The notes under the pieces were generated by a model. That model saw only the letters and a list, made by a program, of their open reading frames with translations. It made no database searches and was not told the DNA's origin. 64,000 nt of DNA, from positions 237,484,343-237,548,342 of the forward strand of contig CM068372.1 of NCBI GenBank assembly GCA_034769895.1. Reading direction: 5' to 3'. Positions 34,820 through 45,923 of this stretch are shown here, piece after piece. The translations under genes and the position numbers were made by a program. This DNA comes from Magicicada septendecula (Eukaryota; Arthropoda; Insecta; Hemiptera; Cicadidae). Each line of letters starts with the position of its first letter. Positions within the stretch are counted from its first letter, which is position 1.

Positions 34820-35941
34820 ATGTCCGAGAATACAGAAAAAAGTAGTATAATAAATTCAATTAGGAGTGAAAGTGGCCTTGAGTCGCAATCGCTGGATGAA
34901 AGTGGTATGTTGAGGGGGGAGACGGGTGCTGTTACAGAAACAGCTGGCGGCAGTAATGTAATAGTTCATTCCACTCCGATTGCGTCTCAACCACAACCAA
35001 ACGAAATATACGTTGATTCGGGGATTCAATTGACCCCCGTTTCAATTAATAAAAGTAAACAATCAGAGGAAACAAATATGATGAGTGTTATGCTCAGTCA
35101 ATTCGAGAGAATGAATAGTAATTTCAATGTAATGAATAGTCGTTTTGATGATAATGATATACTTTTAAACAAGATGAAAAGTGATTTTAACAATAAATTA
35201 GATGAACAGAGAATAAAATGCGAACAGCAGAATATTAAAAATGATATTATTTTTAATGAAATTAAAAAACAGAATATTCAGTTTCAGCAAAATATAAATA
35301 TAAAATTTGACGAGTTGATAAATAACATACAAGACAAGAATGTATGTCTTGGAAATGCCAATGAAATGAAAAAAATTAGTTCGAATAAAGTAGAACAGAG
35401 TAAGAATAATACAAACGAAAGCTGTAATGACAGTGTTGTGTTAGGCAATGAATTAATAAATAATAATGATGATAATAATAACGAGAATAATAATGTGTTT
35501 GAGAAATTAGTATCAGAAAGTGATACGGTAAAAATAAATAATGAAAGTATAGAATGCAGTGATTATGAAATGTTAATGTGTGTCAGTGAGTTAGAGAGAG
35601 AGTGGAGAAATAATGTTGTAGTAGAGTGGGGACAGAGGGGAAATTTTCCTTTTATTATTTACGATGATCTAATGTGGTCACAAGAGTTTTTGAAGGGCAA
35701 GAGTCCCGTGTTAGTAGAAGATTTGAGTTTAGTTTATTTGTATAAGTTTATACCCTCTGTGCGGAATGATTTTATAAGTATGAGATGGTGTTATGATGAG
35801 AGTGATTTAAATAGAGAATTGTGTGTTGAGAGAGAGATAGAGTTATATGAATTAAAGAGAGATTATGAGGAGTTGAAAGAAATATTAGAAGTATATTTAA
35901 ACCCGAATGATGTAATTGATAATACAAAAGTAACAAATTAA
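34820..35941 (+). CDS. Gag-like protein 1 of element F
   Basis: An intact 373-codon frame. Residues 1-80 are polar and Ser/Thr rich (MSENTEKSSIINSIRSESGL...DSGIQLTP). Residues 90-185 look like a coiled coil (SQFERMNSNFNVMNSRFDDN, KMKSDFNNKLDEQRIK). Asn-rich linker, then the conserved core from about 250: YEMLMCVSELEREWRNNVVV, GQRGNFPFIIYD, LKGKSPVLVEDL, FIPSVRND, MRWCYDESDLNRELCVEREI, ELYELKRDYEELKEILEVYL. It ends after DNTKVTN, about 70 residues short of the family end DDGG, so its C-terminus was lost. Gag role is inferred from position after LTR and PBS. Confidence 0.7.
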   Translation: MSENTEKSSIINSIRSESGLESQSLDESGMLRGETGAVTETAGGSNVIVHSTPIASQPQPNEIYVDSGIQLTPVSINKSKQSEETNMMSVMLSQFERMNSNFNVMNSRFDDNDILLNKMKSDFNNKLDEQRIKCEQQNIKNDIIFNEIKKQNIQFQQNINIKFDELINNIQDKNVCLGNANEMKKISSNKVEQSKNNTNESCNDSVVLGNELINNNDDNNNENNNVFEKLVSESDTVKINNESIECSDYEMLMCVSELEREWRNNVVVEWGQRGNFPFIIYDDLMWSQEFLKGKSPVLVEDLSLVYLYKFIPSVRNDFISMRWCYDESDLNRELCVEREIELYELKRDYEELKEILEVYLNPNDVIDNTKVTN

Positions 35942-35988
35942 TTGGAAATATAATAATAATAATATATGTGAGTGATCGGTAAGTCACA

Positions 35989-36006
35989 ATGGCGCCCGAA
36001 CTGGGA
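35989..36006 (+). promoter_or_regulatory. Second, tRNA-Lys-type primer-binding site inside element F
   Basis: TGGCGCCCGAACTGGGAC, one base from the canonical tRNA-Lys site. It is preceded by GATCGGTAAGTCACA, which looks like the last bases of an LTR (splice donor, then CACA), although the rest of that LTR is absent. A second gag follows. Confidence 0.7.
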
Positions 36007-36194
36007 CGAATATAATTAATTATAATTAATTAATTGGATTCCGCATCGACATGGATACAAGCATGTTCTAGGTTAGCTTAGTAACCTAACGGTAGATTAC
36101 AAAATTTAAATAATTACTGTATTTATTTTATGTAATTTAATTAATTATCCTATTTAAGCAATTTATATAATTTCATTTATATCAATAATATAAA

Positions 36195-37502
36195 ATGTCA
36201 AATAACGAAACTGACGTAAATAAAATGAGTGTCGAAGTTTTCGACGACTCAAACGTTAGTAACTATGAAACACACTCGACTCCAAGTGTGAGTCAGAGTG
36301 AAGCAGAAATAAGTATAACAGATCAAAGTAAAATAAATGAAGATTCAGGGATTCAAATAACCCCGAAATTAGATAGGGAAAGTAGAATTGATAGTAAAGA
36401 AATCGGCTTCACTGACGGAAATATAGCAGCGCAATCTACTCCGTCGACAACACGAACTAAAGGGTTGTCGATGGACGATCTGTTTAATCTAATGAAAACC
36501 ATGTCTGAAAATATAAATAGCAATCATAAAGAGCAACAAATTAATATGAAAACCATGTCTGAAAATATAAATAGCAATTATAAAGAGCAACAAATTGATT
36601 CCAATGTCAAGTTTCACGAGTTAAAGAACGAGATTCAAGAATTAAATAAATGTTTAGAAAGTACCAATGAAACGATAAGATCCAGTTTGAATAAATTAGA
36701 ACAGAGTGTGGAGCGAATGGGAGTACATGTGATGAGGACAGAGAAAAATAAAACAAATGAAAATTGTAATGACAAATGTAAAAATATGATACCAGAGAAA
36801 GAGTTAATAGATGATAACAATAATGTTGAAAATAATGAGAATAATAGTAATGTATTTGAAGAATTAGTATCGGAGACTGATACGGTAAAAATAAAGAATG
36901 AGAGTACTGATGAGTTGGTGGAAGGTAGTGATTATGAGATGTTAATGTGTGTAAATGAGTTAGAGAGAGAGTGGAAAAATAATGTTGTGGTAGAGTGGGG
37001 ACAGAGGGCAAATTTTCCCTTTATTATTTATGATGTTTATGATGATTTATTGAGTCCACAAGTGTTGTGGTTGAAGGGCAAGAGTCCCGTATTGGTAGAT
37101 GAATTGAGGTGTTTATTTTTGTGGAGTAATTGTGTACCCTCTGTCCGGAATAATTGTGAGAGTGTGATGTGGTGTTATGAAGAGAGAGAAGTAAATAGAG
37201 AATGGTATGTAACAGAATTGTATAATTTGAATAGAAAGTATGATGAATGGAAAGAAGGCTTAGAAATATATTTGAATAATAATGATTACAATGATTTGAG
37301 AAAAATAATTAGACCGATATTGAATGAATGTAATGACGGAGACTTAACAAAAATACCTAACGTAGACTGGTTTAATGAGTATTCTGGTAAAATGAGTGAA
37401 TTTGGTTGTTCTGGTTATGACACACAAAGTAACCATTTGTTTGTAAATAAAAAGCAACAGTGTTATATAAAACCAAGATTAATTTTTGACGATGGTGGCT
37501 GA
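36195..37502 (+). CDS. Gag-like protein 2 of element F, full-length
   Basis: The best intact member: 435 codons. N-terminal polar region (MSNNETDVNKMSVEVFDDSN; GIQITP as in gag 1), a coiled-coil section with a perfect-frame 18-residue tandem duplication (MKTMSENINSN.KEQQI, 36492-36545 and 36546-36599), Asn-rich linker, then the core: YEMLMCVNELEREWKNNVVV, GQRANFPFIIYDVYDDLL, LKGKSPVLVDEL, CVPSVRNN, MWCYEEREVNREWYVTELYN, and the C-terminal domain with LTKIPNVDWFNEY and the end PRLIFDDGG. No CCHC, protease or RT motif. Gag 1 and gag 2 share the core at roughly half to two-thirds identity by eye, so they are related but not a recent duplication of each other. Confidence 0.75.
   Translation: MSNNETDVNKMSVEVFDDSNVSNYETHSTPSVSQSEAEISITDQSKINEDSGIQITPKLDRESRIDSKEIGFTDGNIAAQSTPSTTRTKGLSMDDLFNLMKTMSENINSNHKEQQINMKTMSENINSNYKEQQIDSNVKFHELKNEIQELNKCLESTNETIRSSLNKLEQSVERMGVHVMRTEKNKTNENCNDKCKNMIPEKELIDDNNNVENNENNSNVFEELVSETDTVKIKNESTDELVEGSDYEMLMCVNELEREWKNNVVVEWGQRANFPFIIYDVYDDLLSPQVLWLKGKSPVLVDELRCLFLWSNCVPSVRNNCESVMWCYEEREVNREWYVTELYNLNRKYDEWKEGLEIYLNNNDYNDLRKIIRPILNECNDGDLTKIPNVDWFNEYSGKMSEFGCSGYDTQSNHLFVNKKQQCYIKPRLIFDDGG
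36492..36599 (+). repeat. 54-bp tandem duplication inside gag 2
   Basis: Two copies (36492-36545, 36546-36599) differ at only a couple of bases and keep the frame, lengthening the coiled coil by 18 residues. Confidence 0.85.
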
Positions 37503-40303
37503 ACTAGAATATCAGTGTGTAGACCTTGTTAGATACTGTAAATTCTGGTAATGACCGTGCTGATTTGGACATCTGAAGTGAGATACACTTGAACAATTTT
37601 GACGTATATTTTGTAAATAATATTGAATTCATTTGTGTGTATTGTGAAATGTAATGTGTATATGTTTTAGAAAATGTTGTATTAATAATAATAATATTAT
37701 TAATATTTTTGCACTCTAATTAAATAACAAAATAATTACGAAGACAATAGTTAATGATTTGTAGAATGTTGATAATAATTGAGATATGTTATTTTAATAA
37801 TAAATTGAATTAAATAAGCGGAGATGTTTAGATAGTGTGATTGAATATTATGTGTTTGAATTTTATAAGGTAATTAAATTGTTTGGTGAGATTTTGATTT
37901 AATAATAATTAATAAGTAAATAAATGGTAAATGGTTTATTTTGTGGAACATAATGATTAAAAATATGTTAATAATAAATTTAGAATTTTTGAAAATCTGA
38001 TTACAACACAGGATAAATTCATCATGATGATAAATAAAAAGAGTTAATGAAAAACTTTAAATAATAATGTTTATAAATTTTTATATAAATTATTTAAAAG
38101 AGAATTGTTTGTTTGATGTATGCTAATAATCCAGGTTTATTGCTATTTGTGCAATCATTTTATTGTTGTGTGTTAGATATAGTTGTTGATAAAATGTATT
38201 TTCATTATGTGTGTAATTTTTTTCTAAGCCAATCATTAGACGCCTGGCAGGCAATCAACATAATAGAAGTAAGTGTTGATAATGTATTACATGTATTTGT
38301 TCAATTTTAAGATGTAGTTTCATTGTGTTTTTATTATGTTAGGATATCAGCTGATCAGCAATACCATGTCACTGGTCTAGCGGTTTGTAAAGGTTACAAG
38401 TAATTAATGTTTAGTGTACTACAGACATTTTGAAGTAAAGACAAAAAGAACATGAGAAATAAAATAACAATTTATGCAAATTAATAAAAGATAATTCATG
38501 GGTGATAAATGTTTTATGGGACACGTAGACCTGTCCAAATTGAATTAAACGTTAAATGTGAAATGATAGAGAGGAATATAATGTAATGTTGTTTTTGAGT
38601 TGATGTGATATAACAGGATTTTGTGAAATATAGATGTTGACACAGTGGTAATGGAGACTTTATGTAGATTTTGAATGATATATGGTTGTTTTTATAGTTA
38701 ATGAGGTTATTTTGTGTATTTGTAGTAATGAAATGAGATTGAGAATTTTGGGGATGGCAATTTTGTATTAGGGGGTAGTGTATTTGGGGAGTCTGCAACA
38801 AGGGTTGGGACGGGATAGGGATAGATTTTAGTGAGGAGGGGCCGCCTTAGGTAGAATCCGGGCCGCCAAATAAGGGAATTGAGTTTTGGGTAGGGGAAAC
38901 ACGTATCCTATGTACAAAGGGTTGGAGAGTATTTTTTTTTATATATGTAGAGAAGGCGGCGTTTTGAGTTAAATGGTAAGTTGTGGATTAGAGTGTTTTG
39001 ATTAGTAGATATTTTTGATAGAGATGGGTGTCATGATAATTGAGTTGATGAATATTAGAGTCAGGGGGAGAAAGTTTATATAGGTATAGAAATCTAATGC
39101 AGAAAAACGAGAATAAATAATTTACATCACCCACAGTATATTAAAGTAAGATTGTTGAAAAGAAAGAGAGATTCATGATAAAGAATATGCAATTGTTTAT
39201 TTTTTTTTACCAGTGACAGAATTTTGATAGAATTTGAAAATAATGTAAGGTCAAGAATTGTTTGTTTTAAATAATTTAAATGTCAATCTGTTTATTATGT
39301 ATAATAATATTTTGTTTGTTTTAAATACTTTATGTTATTATGTTTTGTATTTCAAGGTAGGATATTACAGATATTTAAAGTGTTTTCAAAAATCATACAT
39401 AACATATGTAGGTCAAGGGTTTGGGACTTGACCTAGTTATGATCAGCTGATGAGTTCATACACCTACTAAGCTTGTGTATAGTAGGAAGCCAATTGTGAT
39501 TTGTTTGTTTAATTAATTCAAACCAATATTTGAATAATTTTAATAAATGTTATTTAATAAATAAATTTAATAAATATTTAATGAATAATTTTTTTTGAAT
39601 TTTAAAATTTTGAAAATTAAAAAATTTTTTTTTTGAAAAAAAAAAAAAAAAAAAAAATTTTTTTTTTATTTTTCGCCTGCCAGCGAGTGAATATGTTGAG
39701 TAATGATTATTTTATTGTGTATGTATTAATGATGTTTCTTTTATTGTATTGCTTTATATTGGTAGGCTATAAATTGTTCTCATGCCAGAGTAAGGATGTA
39801 TTTGTATTAATAGGAATGTTTAGGTTAAGTCATTGAAACAAAAATTAGAAAAAAGAGGAAGAGAATTTTTTGATAAACGATTATTTTTTGAATTTGGAAT
39901 TTTTTAAATTTTTGATAAATTTTAAAAGAAAGTTTTATTCTTATGTGTTATGGTAATATGTAATGTTAGAGTGTGTGAGCCCAGTATTTGCCAAAGGCAG
40001 CCCAGCTTGCAAAAAGGGGATCCACATCGGCGGAGGAGCTGGAACGATTTTAGCCAGGGATTTTTGGGGGTAGCATGTTAGAAGGCAAGGTGGGCTGTGG
40101 TGCGAGTCTGATCGATTTCTCGGTGTTGGGATCTCTTACGGAGAAGTCCAGTGATCTCGTTCAGATGAGTCCATGGTCGCTGAGCCAGGGGGGTCGTGTA
40201 CCCATGAGATTAAGAACAAGGGGGTTGTGGCACCAGTTCCTCACCGGTCCTCTTCGGGGTTATCGATGAGATTTCTTCTGTCGTGAACAGCAGAATTCTC
40301 ATC
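37503..40303 (+). other. 3' untranslated internal region of element F
   Basis: 2.8 kb, no coding sequence; G and T rich relative to the other strand. It contains a hairpin CAAC-loop-GTTG (38796-38807) followed by the GGGAAT...GTACAAAGGG block (to 38921), a long A/T homopolymer stretch (39590-39670), and the conserved block before the polypurine tract (about 40030-40303). Confidence 0.65.
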
Positions 40304-40305
40304 GA
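40263..40305 (+). promoter_or_regulatory. Conserved hairpin next to the polypurine tract (element F)
   Basis: TCGATGAGA pairs with TCTCATCGA around an inner stem TTCTTCTGT/ACAGCAGAA. Same position as in A, B, D and E but with different paired bases. Confidence 0.75.
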
Positions 40306-40313
40306 GGGGGTAT
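40304..40313 (+). promoter_or_regulatory. Polypurine tract of element F
   Basis: GAGGGGGTAT immediately before the 3' LTR start TGTAGCGGG. Confidence 0.8.
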
Positions 40314-41496
40314 TGTAGCGGGTCGAATTTTGGGTGTTTTTATTTTTACCGTATGGGGCATTTATATATTTTTATTCAGTTCGTTTTCGGTCGGGAGCTT
40401 TATAAAACATTGCGAAATAATTGTATTGTGCAACGTATTTGTCCGTACAACAGAACAGTGAAACAACGCTATAAGACGCAGTTGTTGTTGAGGAATGCGG
40501 CGGAGCATCTGCACCTCCACAAAATTCTGAGAACTTTGTACCTGTGTGTGGCAGCGCACATACGCAACTGCTCAATCACGCTCAAAGGACGCTCTAACAA
40601 AAAACCAAGATGGCTAGAGAGAATAATATTTGTCGTCTTCTTCAAGATCCCCCGGAAGCACTGTTTTAAGTCCGGCCCACTTAAATGACGTCAGCCACTG
40701 TCTATAGAAGATCATGTGCGACATTGACTCAAAAACCACATGCATAGCATGGGCCGAAGCTTCGGCGACGAAGCCCAAGGCTGTGATTTCCATCAAAAAG
40801 TATGAGATCACGTTAGCTACACCTGCGACGTTTTCCTGCCCAGTTAGTCGTTGATCGTGTCGGCCGACACAGCGCCGAGTGCGCCCTGCTAACTCTTACA
40901 GTTTTATTTTAAAGCAAAAGTGAAATAACAGTTTAAATCCATGTAACCGCGGTTAATACCATTCAGTGAAGAATATCTACGTTTAGTTCCGGACAAACCA
41001 GTGATTGCCAAACGTTAAATAGTGAGTGCGAATGATGACCACGTTGCCGACTATAGAATTTCACAACATGTTTAAGGGTTCGGGGTAATAAAAATGTTCA
41101 GGGGAGGGTGTATAAATTGAGAGAATGAGTGAATGGCAGGCTGGGCTCTGTCTGTATATTTGTTTTGTATAGTGATCACTAAGGTAAGCTCTTAGAATAA
41201 GTAGCATGTAGCAGAGGCTAACCGAACAAAGAAAACTGTAACTTAATCTGTAAAACAATGATCAAAAGTTTTGAACAAAATTTAAATATGATTCTGATTA
41301 ATTAAAAAATCTAATTTCTCTTCTACAAAATTGCGAGTTAAAATTCTTTCAAAACCCTAGTTCGTTATATGTATCGTCAGAGTTCGTCGAACGAAATGGG
41401 TTAGTCCACACTATGCGATCCGGCCAGATCAAAGTTGAAAGGTAAGTGGGAGTTTTAATCTGAATAGATCAAATATCCAAAATTAATAAAGTTACA
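40314..41496 (+). repeat. 3' LTR of element F
   Basis: 1183 bp; differs from the 5' LTR mainly by 14 bases inserted near 40760 (CTTCGGCGACGAAG), a local palindromic addition. Confidence 0.9.
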
Positions 41497-41880
41497 ATGT
41501 AGTAAATAATAAACTTAACAAACAAGACGAAAGGTTAGTAGAAATGAATAACGAAGTTGTAAACATAAGAAACGAAATAAAAATGAATAATCTAAGTATG
41601 AACAACCAATTTAAAAGTATAAGTGAGAATGAATTAAACCAAATAAGTGGGTGTAGTGGTGTCAAAACTAATGACACAGGTGAGTGTAACGAAAAAGAAA
41701 ATGACGAAATAACAGACGACAGGGTGTCAATAGTAAAATAACGAATAATTACGAAGGGATCATTAATGAGGTAGGTGTTGGTTATAAAAATAAATTAACC
41801 AGTAGTAGTAAGATAGTTGAAAATGAGATATATAAAAGTAATACAATGAAAATAAATAGTGATCATGGTAATATAGGAAC

Positions 41881-41885
<5 letters not shown>

Positions 41886-41961
<76 letters not shown>
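41886..41961 (+). repeat. (GA)n microsatellite in the E gag region
   Basis: A run of about 37 GA units just upstream of the conserved ELER core. Purine runs coding Glu-Arg repeats are common in this gag family, and here the run has expanded and destroyed the frame. Confidence 0.9.
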
Positions 41962-41966
<5 letters not shown>

Positions 41967-42639
41967 AATCAGTATTTGTAAGTTAGAGAGAATGAAGAGA
42001 ATTATTTTGTGAATATAGGGCAGAGGGTAGATTTCCCCCATGTTTATTGTAAACCAAGAAGGTTACAAATGTTTTTGAAGGGCAAGAGTCCCTTTGAGGA
42101 AAACAATGTTTTCAAATAGTCCCTTAATTTTTAGTAGGCGTTTTTACGATTTAATACCCTCTGTACGGAATGATAGAAAAAGTATGAAATGGTGTTATGA
42201 TAAAAGGTATTTTGATAGGAAGATAGAGACGTTTAAGGTTAGTAGAAGGTATAAAGAATTAATAGAGAGGTTAGGTATTGAGAGAATTAGTGATAATAAG
42301 TACTTACCTTATGAAATAGTTAGTGCAGCAAATGATGATAAGGTTGATGATATTGATTACTTACCTTGTGATGAAACTGGTACAGCAGTAGATAATAATA
42401 ATGATGAAATTGTAATTGACCTAATTATGACAGATCATACTAAAGGTGACTGGACTATACTCGGTGGTGACAAATTATATGGGGTAATAATATGGAATAA
42501 TCCTGTTAATTGTTATGGTATTGTGGAAGGGTATAAGAATTTGAATAATCTTTATATTGATAGAAATGATATAATGAATTTAATAAAAAATGAACTGTGT
42601 AGATGTAAGACCAGGTTATTATATGATGATGGGGGGTAA

Positions 42640-44018
42640 ACAATTAATGTTTATGAACGTTTAACTATGTGATTAATGGTTTTGAATTGGACTGTTTTAT
42701 AAAATGATTTGTGGTAAACGATAACAAATAATAATGTGTATTGTATAGTTTTGTGTTGATATTAAATGAAATATTGTACAAGATGAATGTTAATAACAAG
42801 TTACAAAAAATTTTTTGGAGAATTTAATGGTGTAGTGAATGCTAAATATTTGATAATTGATTAGTATAAAGGTCAACTGAAATTAAAATGTATTATTTAT
42901 AATTTTATATGCAAATTTAAGAATGAATTGTTTTATTTTGAGGTAATAATCGCAATGGTTAATAAATAAAATGTTATGTAAAATGAATGTCGATAACAAA
43001 TTTGAATTTTTGGAGAATCTAATGGTATAAGAAGTGGTAAATAATTAAAGATTGAGTATTAACAGGTTCAATTGAAATTAAAGTTTTGGAATGTTTGGAA
43101 ATTTTATTCAGGGGGATGGACGGGCAATAGTGTGTGTGGAAGGAGGAACTTAAAATAAATTCATAATTTGACTAATTATAATAAAATATGTGATGATGGA
43201 GAAGGTGGTTACTAGGTTGTTAGTACGAAATATTAAAGATTAAAATGACTTACATCAATAATGTAGAGTATGTAATTAATTTTCTGATGTAAACGAATGA
43301 ATGATGTTGTGTTGACGAGGAGTATTCTATTTTAATGTAATAAAGAGTAATATGAAGATACTTAACGATTGTTAAGTAAGTAATTTGTTCTAATGAAGTT
43401 GATTTAATGTGTTTTACTCTATATAAGGAGTTTGTTAATTTTGAAATGTGAATGGAATATTTATAATGGAAGGGATTTATACGTTGTAATGGAAATGTTT
43501 ATTTAAATTTTGATGGGAATCACAGCGATCATGTTGAATTTTGGGGAAAGAGTTAACTAGAGAAGGTTATACAGAATGTTGATAGGTAATTCTTATAATG
43601 TATTTATTTGTATTTGTATTTACATTATAATGTAAAAAAAAAAAAAAACAGTACTTCTTAACGCAAACCAACACAGCTAAGAGGAACCAGATCAGTTAGG
43701 GATATGTTATACCAGGCCACTATTTGATATTTTTTGATTTCATGTTTCAGTGTCTAGTGATGCTGTGGCAGCGGTCCTGTGCTGGCCTGCATGTTAGAGC
43801 AGGAGCGTCAAGTGCCGGTCTGGCCTTGCGGTGTTGGGATCTCGAAAGAGAAGTCCCGTAAGGTTATTCAGGTACAGTCACGGTCACTGGACCCGGTATA
43901 AGTAAACCACAATTTTGAATAAAACGTAAGGGGGTTGTGGCGACATATCTTGGCTGATCCCTTTAGAAAGTATGAGTGTCAATGGGAGCTTTTATGCTTC
44001 GGCATAAATCCTCTCATT
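42640..44018 (+). other. 3' untranslated internal region of element E
   Basis: About 1.4 kb without coding sequence, with the conserved block from about 43755 (CAGCGGTCCTGTGCTGGCC; GGATCTCGAAAGAGAAGTCC; GGGGGTTGTGGCGACATAT; GGCTGATCCCTTTAG). The CAACG hairpin region of the other elements is not seen and seems deleted. Confidence 0.6.
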
Positions 44019-44019
44019 G
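43980..44019 (+). promoter_or_regulatory. Conserved hairpin next to the polypurine tract (element E)
   Basis: CAATGGGAG pairs with CTCTCATTG (two G-T pairs), inner stem TTTATGC/GCATAAA closing on a C(TTCG)G tetraloop. The polypurine tract GGGGGGGTAT follows. Confidence 0.8.
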
Positions 44020-44028
44020 GGGGGGTAT

Positions 44029-45014
44029 TGTAATGGGTCTAAATTTATTTAAATATTATTATGTAATTTCATAAATTCTATAACTAATAACTTGTAAAGA
44101 TGAGGCCCCTTTGAGGTGACACGAGAACCAGTAAATATGAGTCAGTAAATTTCCATGGCCTTATATGGTTATAACGCAAATCTATTTATAGCCAGTGACC
44201 AACACATTAAACATTTGTTGACGAGAAACAGGAAATTACAAGTTGAAGAGGTGAAACTCAACCCAACGGAACGTTATAATATTGATGACGAGATGTACAG
44301 TGGGGAGCGGGGTGAAGCAGTTTGAGACGCATCGAACGGAAAGTTTTGTAACACGGAAGCCAGTCGACATTCATCTTTCGCTGTGTGGAGCAGCAGTCGT
44401 CTCGCCCGCATACAACAGAAAATGTGAACTTATATCTATTTTAAAATACAAACAGTTCTTGGCTAAATATTCATCTATAATTGCAGTAAATTGACAGTTC
44501 GGCCGAAAAATGTGAAAGTGCAACAGTGCAACAGTAAAATAAAACAGCAAACAGTGTAAACAACGCACACCATGTGGTGAAATTCTACGCAGCCTAATAA
44601 AGAGAAGCAGACATTTCAACAATAAATACCATTTCAAAATTATTTAAAATACTGGCATTTTAAATTGAGCTCAAACAAAAAGAAATGTAGAAGTGTGAAA
44701 GAGTGCGTGATTGAGTGAATGACAAAATATAGGCCTAAAAAGAAGTGTTGAGTTGCTTAATTTTGATATACGTAGTATTTTGATATCGTAGTTTATTAAT
44801 AATCAGTTTTACGCTTTAAGGCGAAATAAGTGTGTTCATGGTCTTTTCTGTGTTCTCAAAGAAAAATAAATAATGGTATGTTTTACTTGATTTGTGTATT
44901 GTTATTTGTATTTGCCCACAGTTCTCTGCCTGAGTACACTAAACGATTTCCCGGACCAAACATTACAGATAATCATATTAATTTTAATTACTCAAATTAA
45001 TGAGTAAGACTTCA
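44029..45014 (+). repeat. 3' LTR of element E
   Basis: 986 bp, TGTAATGGGTC...GACTTCA, followed by ACAT. Shorter than the 5' LTR because of an internal deletion near its end. Confidence 0.85.
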
Positions 45015-45918
45015 ACATAGAAATTGGAGGTAGAATGAATAAACACGTGAAAACACGATAATGGAAAAAAGAGATCCCAGGAGAAATGATTATCAACTAA
45101 TGAAGAAGTTGATGTGTAATACTGTATGCAATGCTGGAGGGATGTAAAAAAAGCGATAATAAAAGTAAAAAAGTGAAGCACAGGATAATAAATGCAGATA
45201 AATCGAGTAATACATCGGGTGTAATAGAACCACAGAAGCATGACGAACATTAAAATCATAAAGAATGAACAGAAAAGAAGCAGCTCCCATTCTCAATATA
45301 TATTCTTCAGACAATGGAAAGAATATCATCAAGAATTATTGAAAGAATATCGTCCAGAATGCCTTTCAAAAAATGACAATGAGATTGATCTCTGATGTAC
45401 TGTCTGTCCGAGGAAGACACAATTTCTGTTACTGAAATTATGAATGCTCTGAAAGCCATGAAAAATGGACGGGAACCATGTCCAAATGGGCTCCCATAGA
45501 TCTCTTTAAAAATGGGACCTCCTGGGATATGTCTTAAATTGCATTTTAAAAGGTGAAGAGCTTCCTCTTGAATGGAATACTGCATATATTTTTAACCTCC
45601 ATTAAAAAAGTGACAGAAAAATACTACTGAATTGCAGAGGACTAAGTGTAACCAACTCCATCTCAAGGTTATTCGTATAAACTTTGAGGATATTGAGGAA
45701 CAGTATGGGTTTTGTGCAGGCCTACCTTGTATAGATAATAATTTCTCATAAAAACAATTTCTGATAAAAGAATGTCAAGAAATATAGAAACTTCATTTAC
45801 TTTCATTGTACTTCATTTAGTATTCATAAACCTCAAGAAGGGATATTATGATAGTGTTTTACTGAATAAGTTCTGGCCAGTGTTATTAAAAATTGGTGTC
45901 AATTCTGGTTATGTTAGA
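45015..45918 (+). pseudogene. Non-LTR reverse transcriptase fragment, left of element B
   Basis: Pieces read SVTEIMNALKAMKNGREPCP, NGLP then SLKMGPP, EEQYGFCAGLPCIDNNFS, LHLLSLYFI and LNKFWPVLLKIGVNSGYVRS. These match the order ITVEEV..ALK.MKNGKAPGPDGI, E.QYGFR.GRS..DN, and LW.VL.K.GV of LINE reverse transcriptases. Broken by frameshifts. It probably belongs to the same element as 31344-31968, since E sits between them with a clean target duplication. Confidence 0.7.
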
Positions 45919-45923
45919 AGTAT

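Larger units (their letters stand above)
33473..41496 (+). mobile_element. LTR element F with two PBS-gag units
   Basis: The order is 5' LTR, PBS 1 (34644), gag 1 (34820-35941), PBS 2 (35989), gag 2 (36195-37502), 2.8 kb of 3' untranslated region, hairpin and polypurine tract (40304-40313), 3' LTR. Flanked by ATGT; LTRs are nearly identical, so insertion is recent. No protease, RT, RNase H or integrase seen in any frame. Confidence 0.85.
33145..42639 (+). pseudogene. Gag-like gene of element E, split by F and broken
   Basis: The first part begins at ATG 33145 (MAEKDANTNLDESVEVGSVL) and runs to a stop at 33438. After F it resumes at 41501 with KLNKQDERLVEMNNEVVNIR (coiled coil) to a stop at 41741. 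A (GA)n tract lies at 41886-41961. Then ELERM-like, GQRVDFPHVYC and LKGKSP can be read across frames. The last open part (to 42639) has DLIPSVRNDRKSMKWCYDKR, RRYKELIERLGIERISDNKY, LPYEI and ends RLLYDDGG plus stop, the family signature. It is dead by frameshifts, stop, microsatellite expansion and insertion. Confidence 0.65.
31973..45014 (+). mobile_element. LTR element E, with element F inserted in its gag
   Basis: Plus-strand order: 5' LTR (31973-33066), PBS (33069), gag start (33145), F insertion (33473-41496), rest of gag (to 42639), 3' untranslated region, hairpin, polypurine tract (44019-44028), 3' LTR (44029-45014). Flanked by ACAT. Without F it is about 5.0 kb. No pol genes. Confidence 0.85.

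Noticed and set aside
37503-40303. Hidden pol gene in the long F 3' region
   Set aside because: All frames are short and none shows RT, RNase H, protease or integrase motifs; homopolymer runs dominate.
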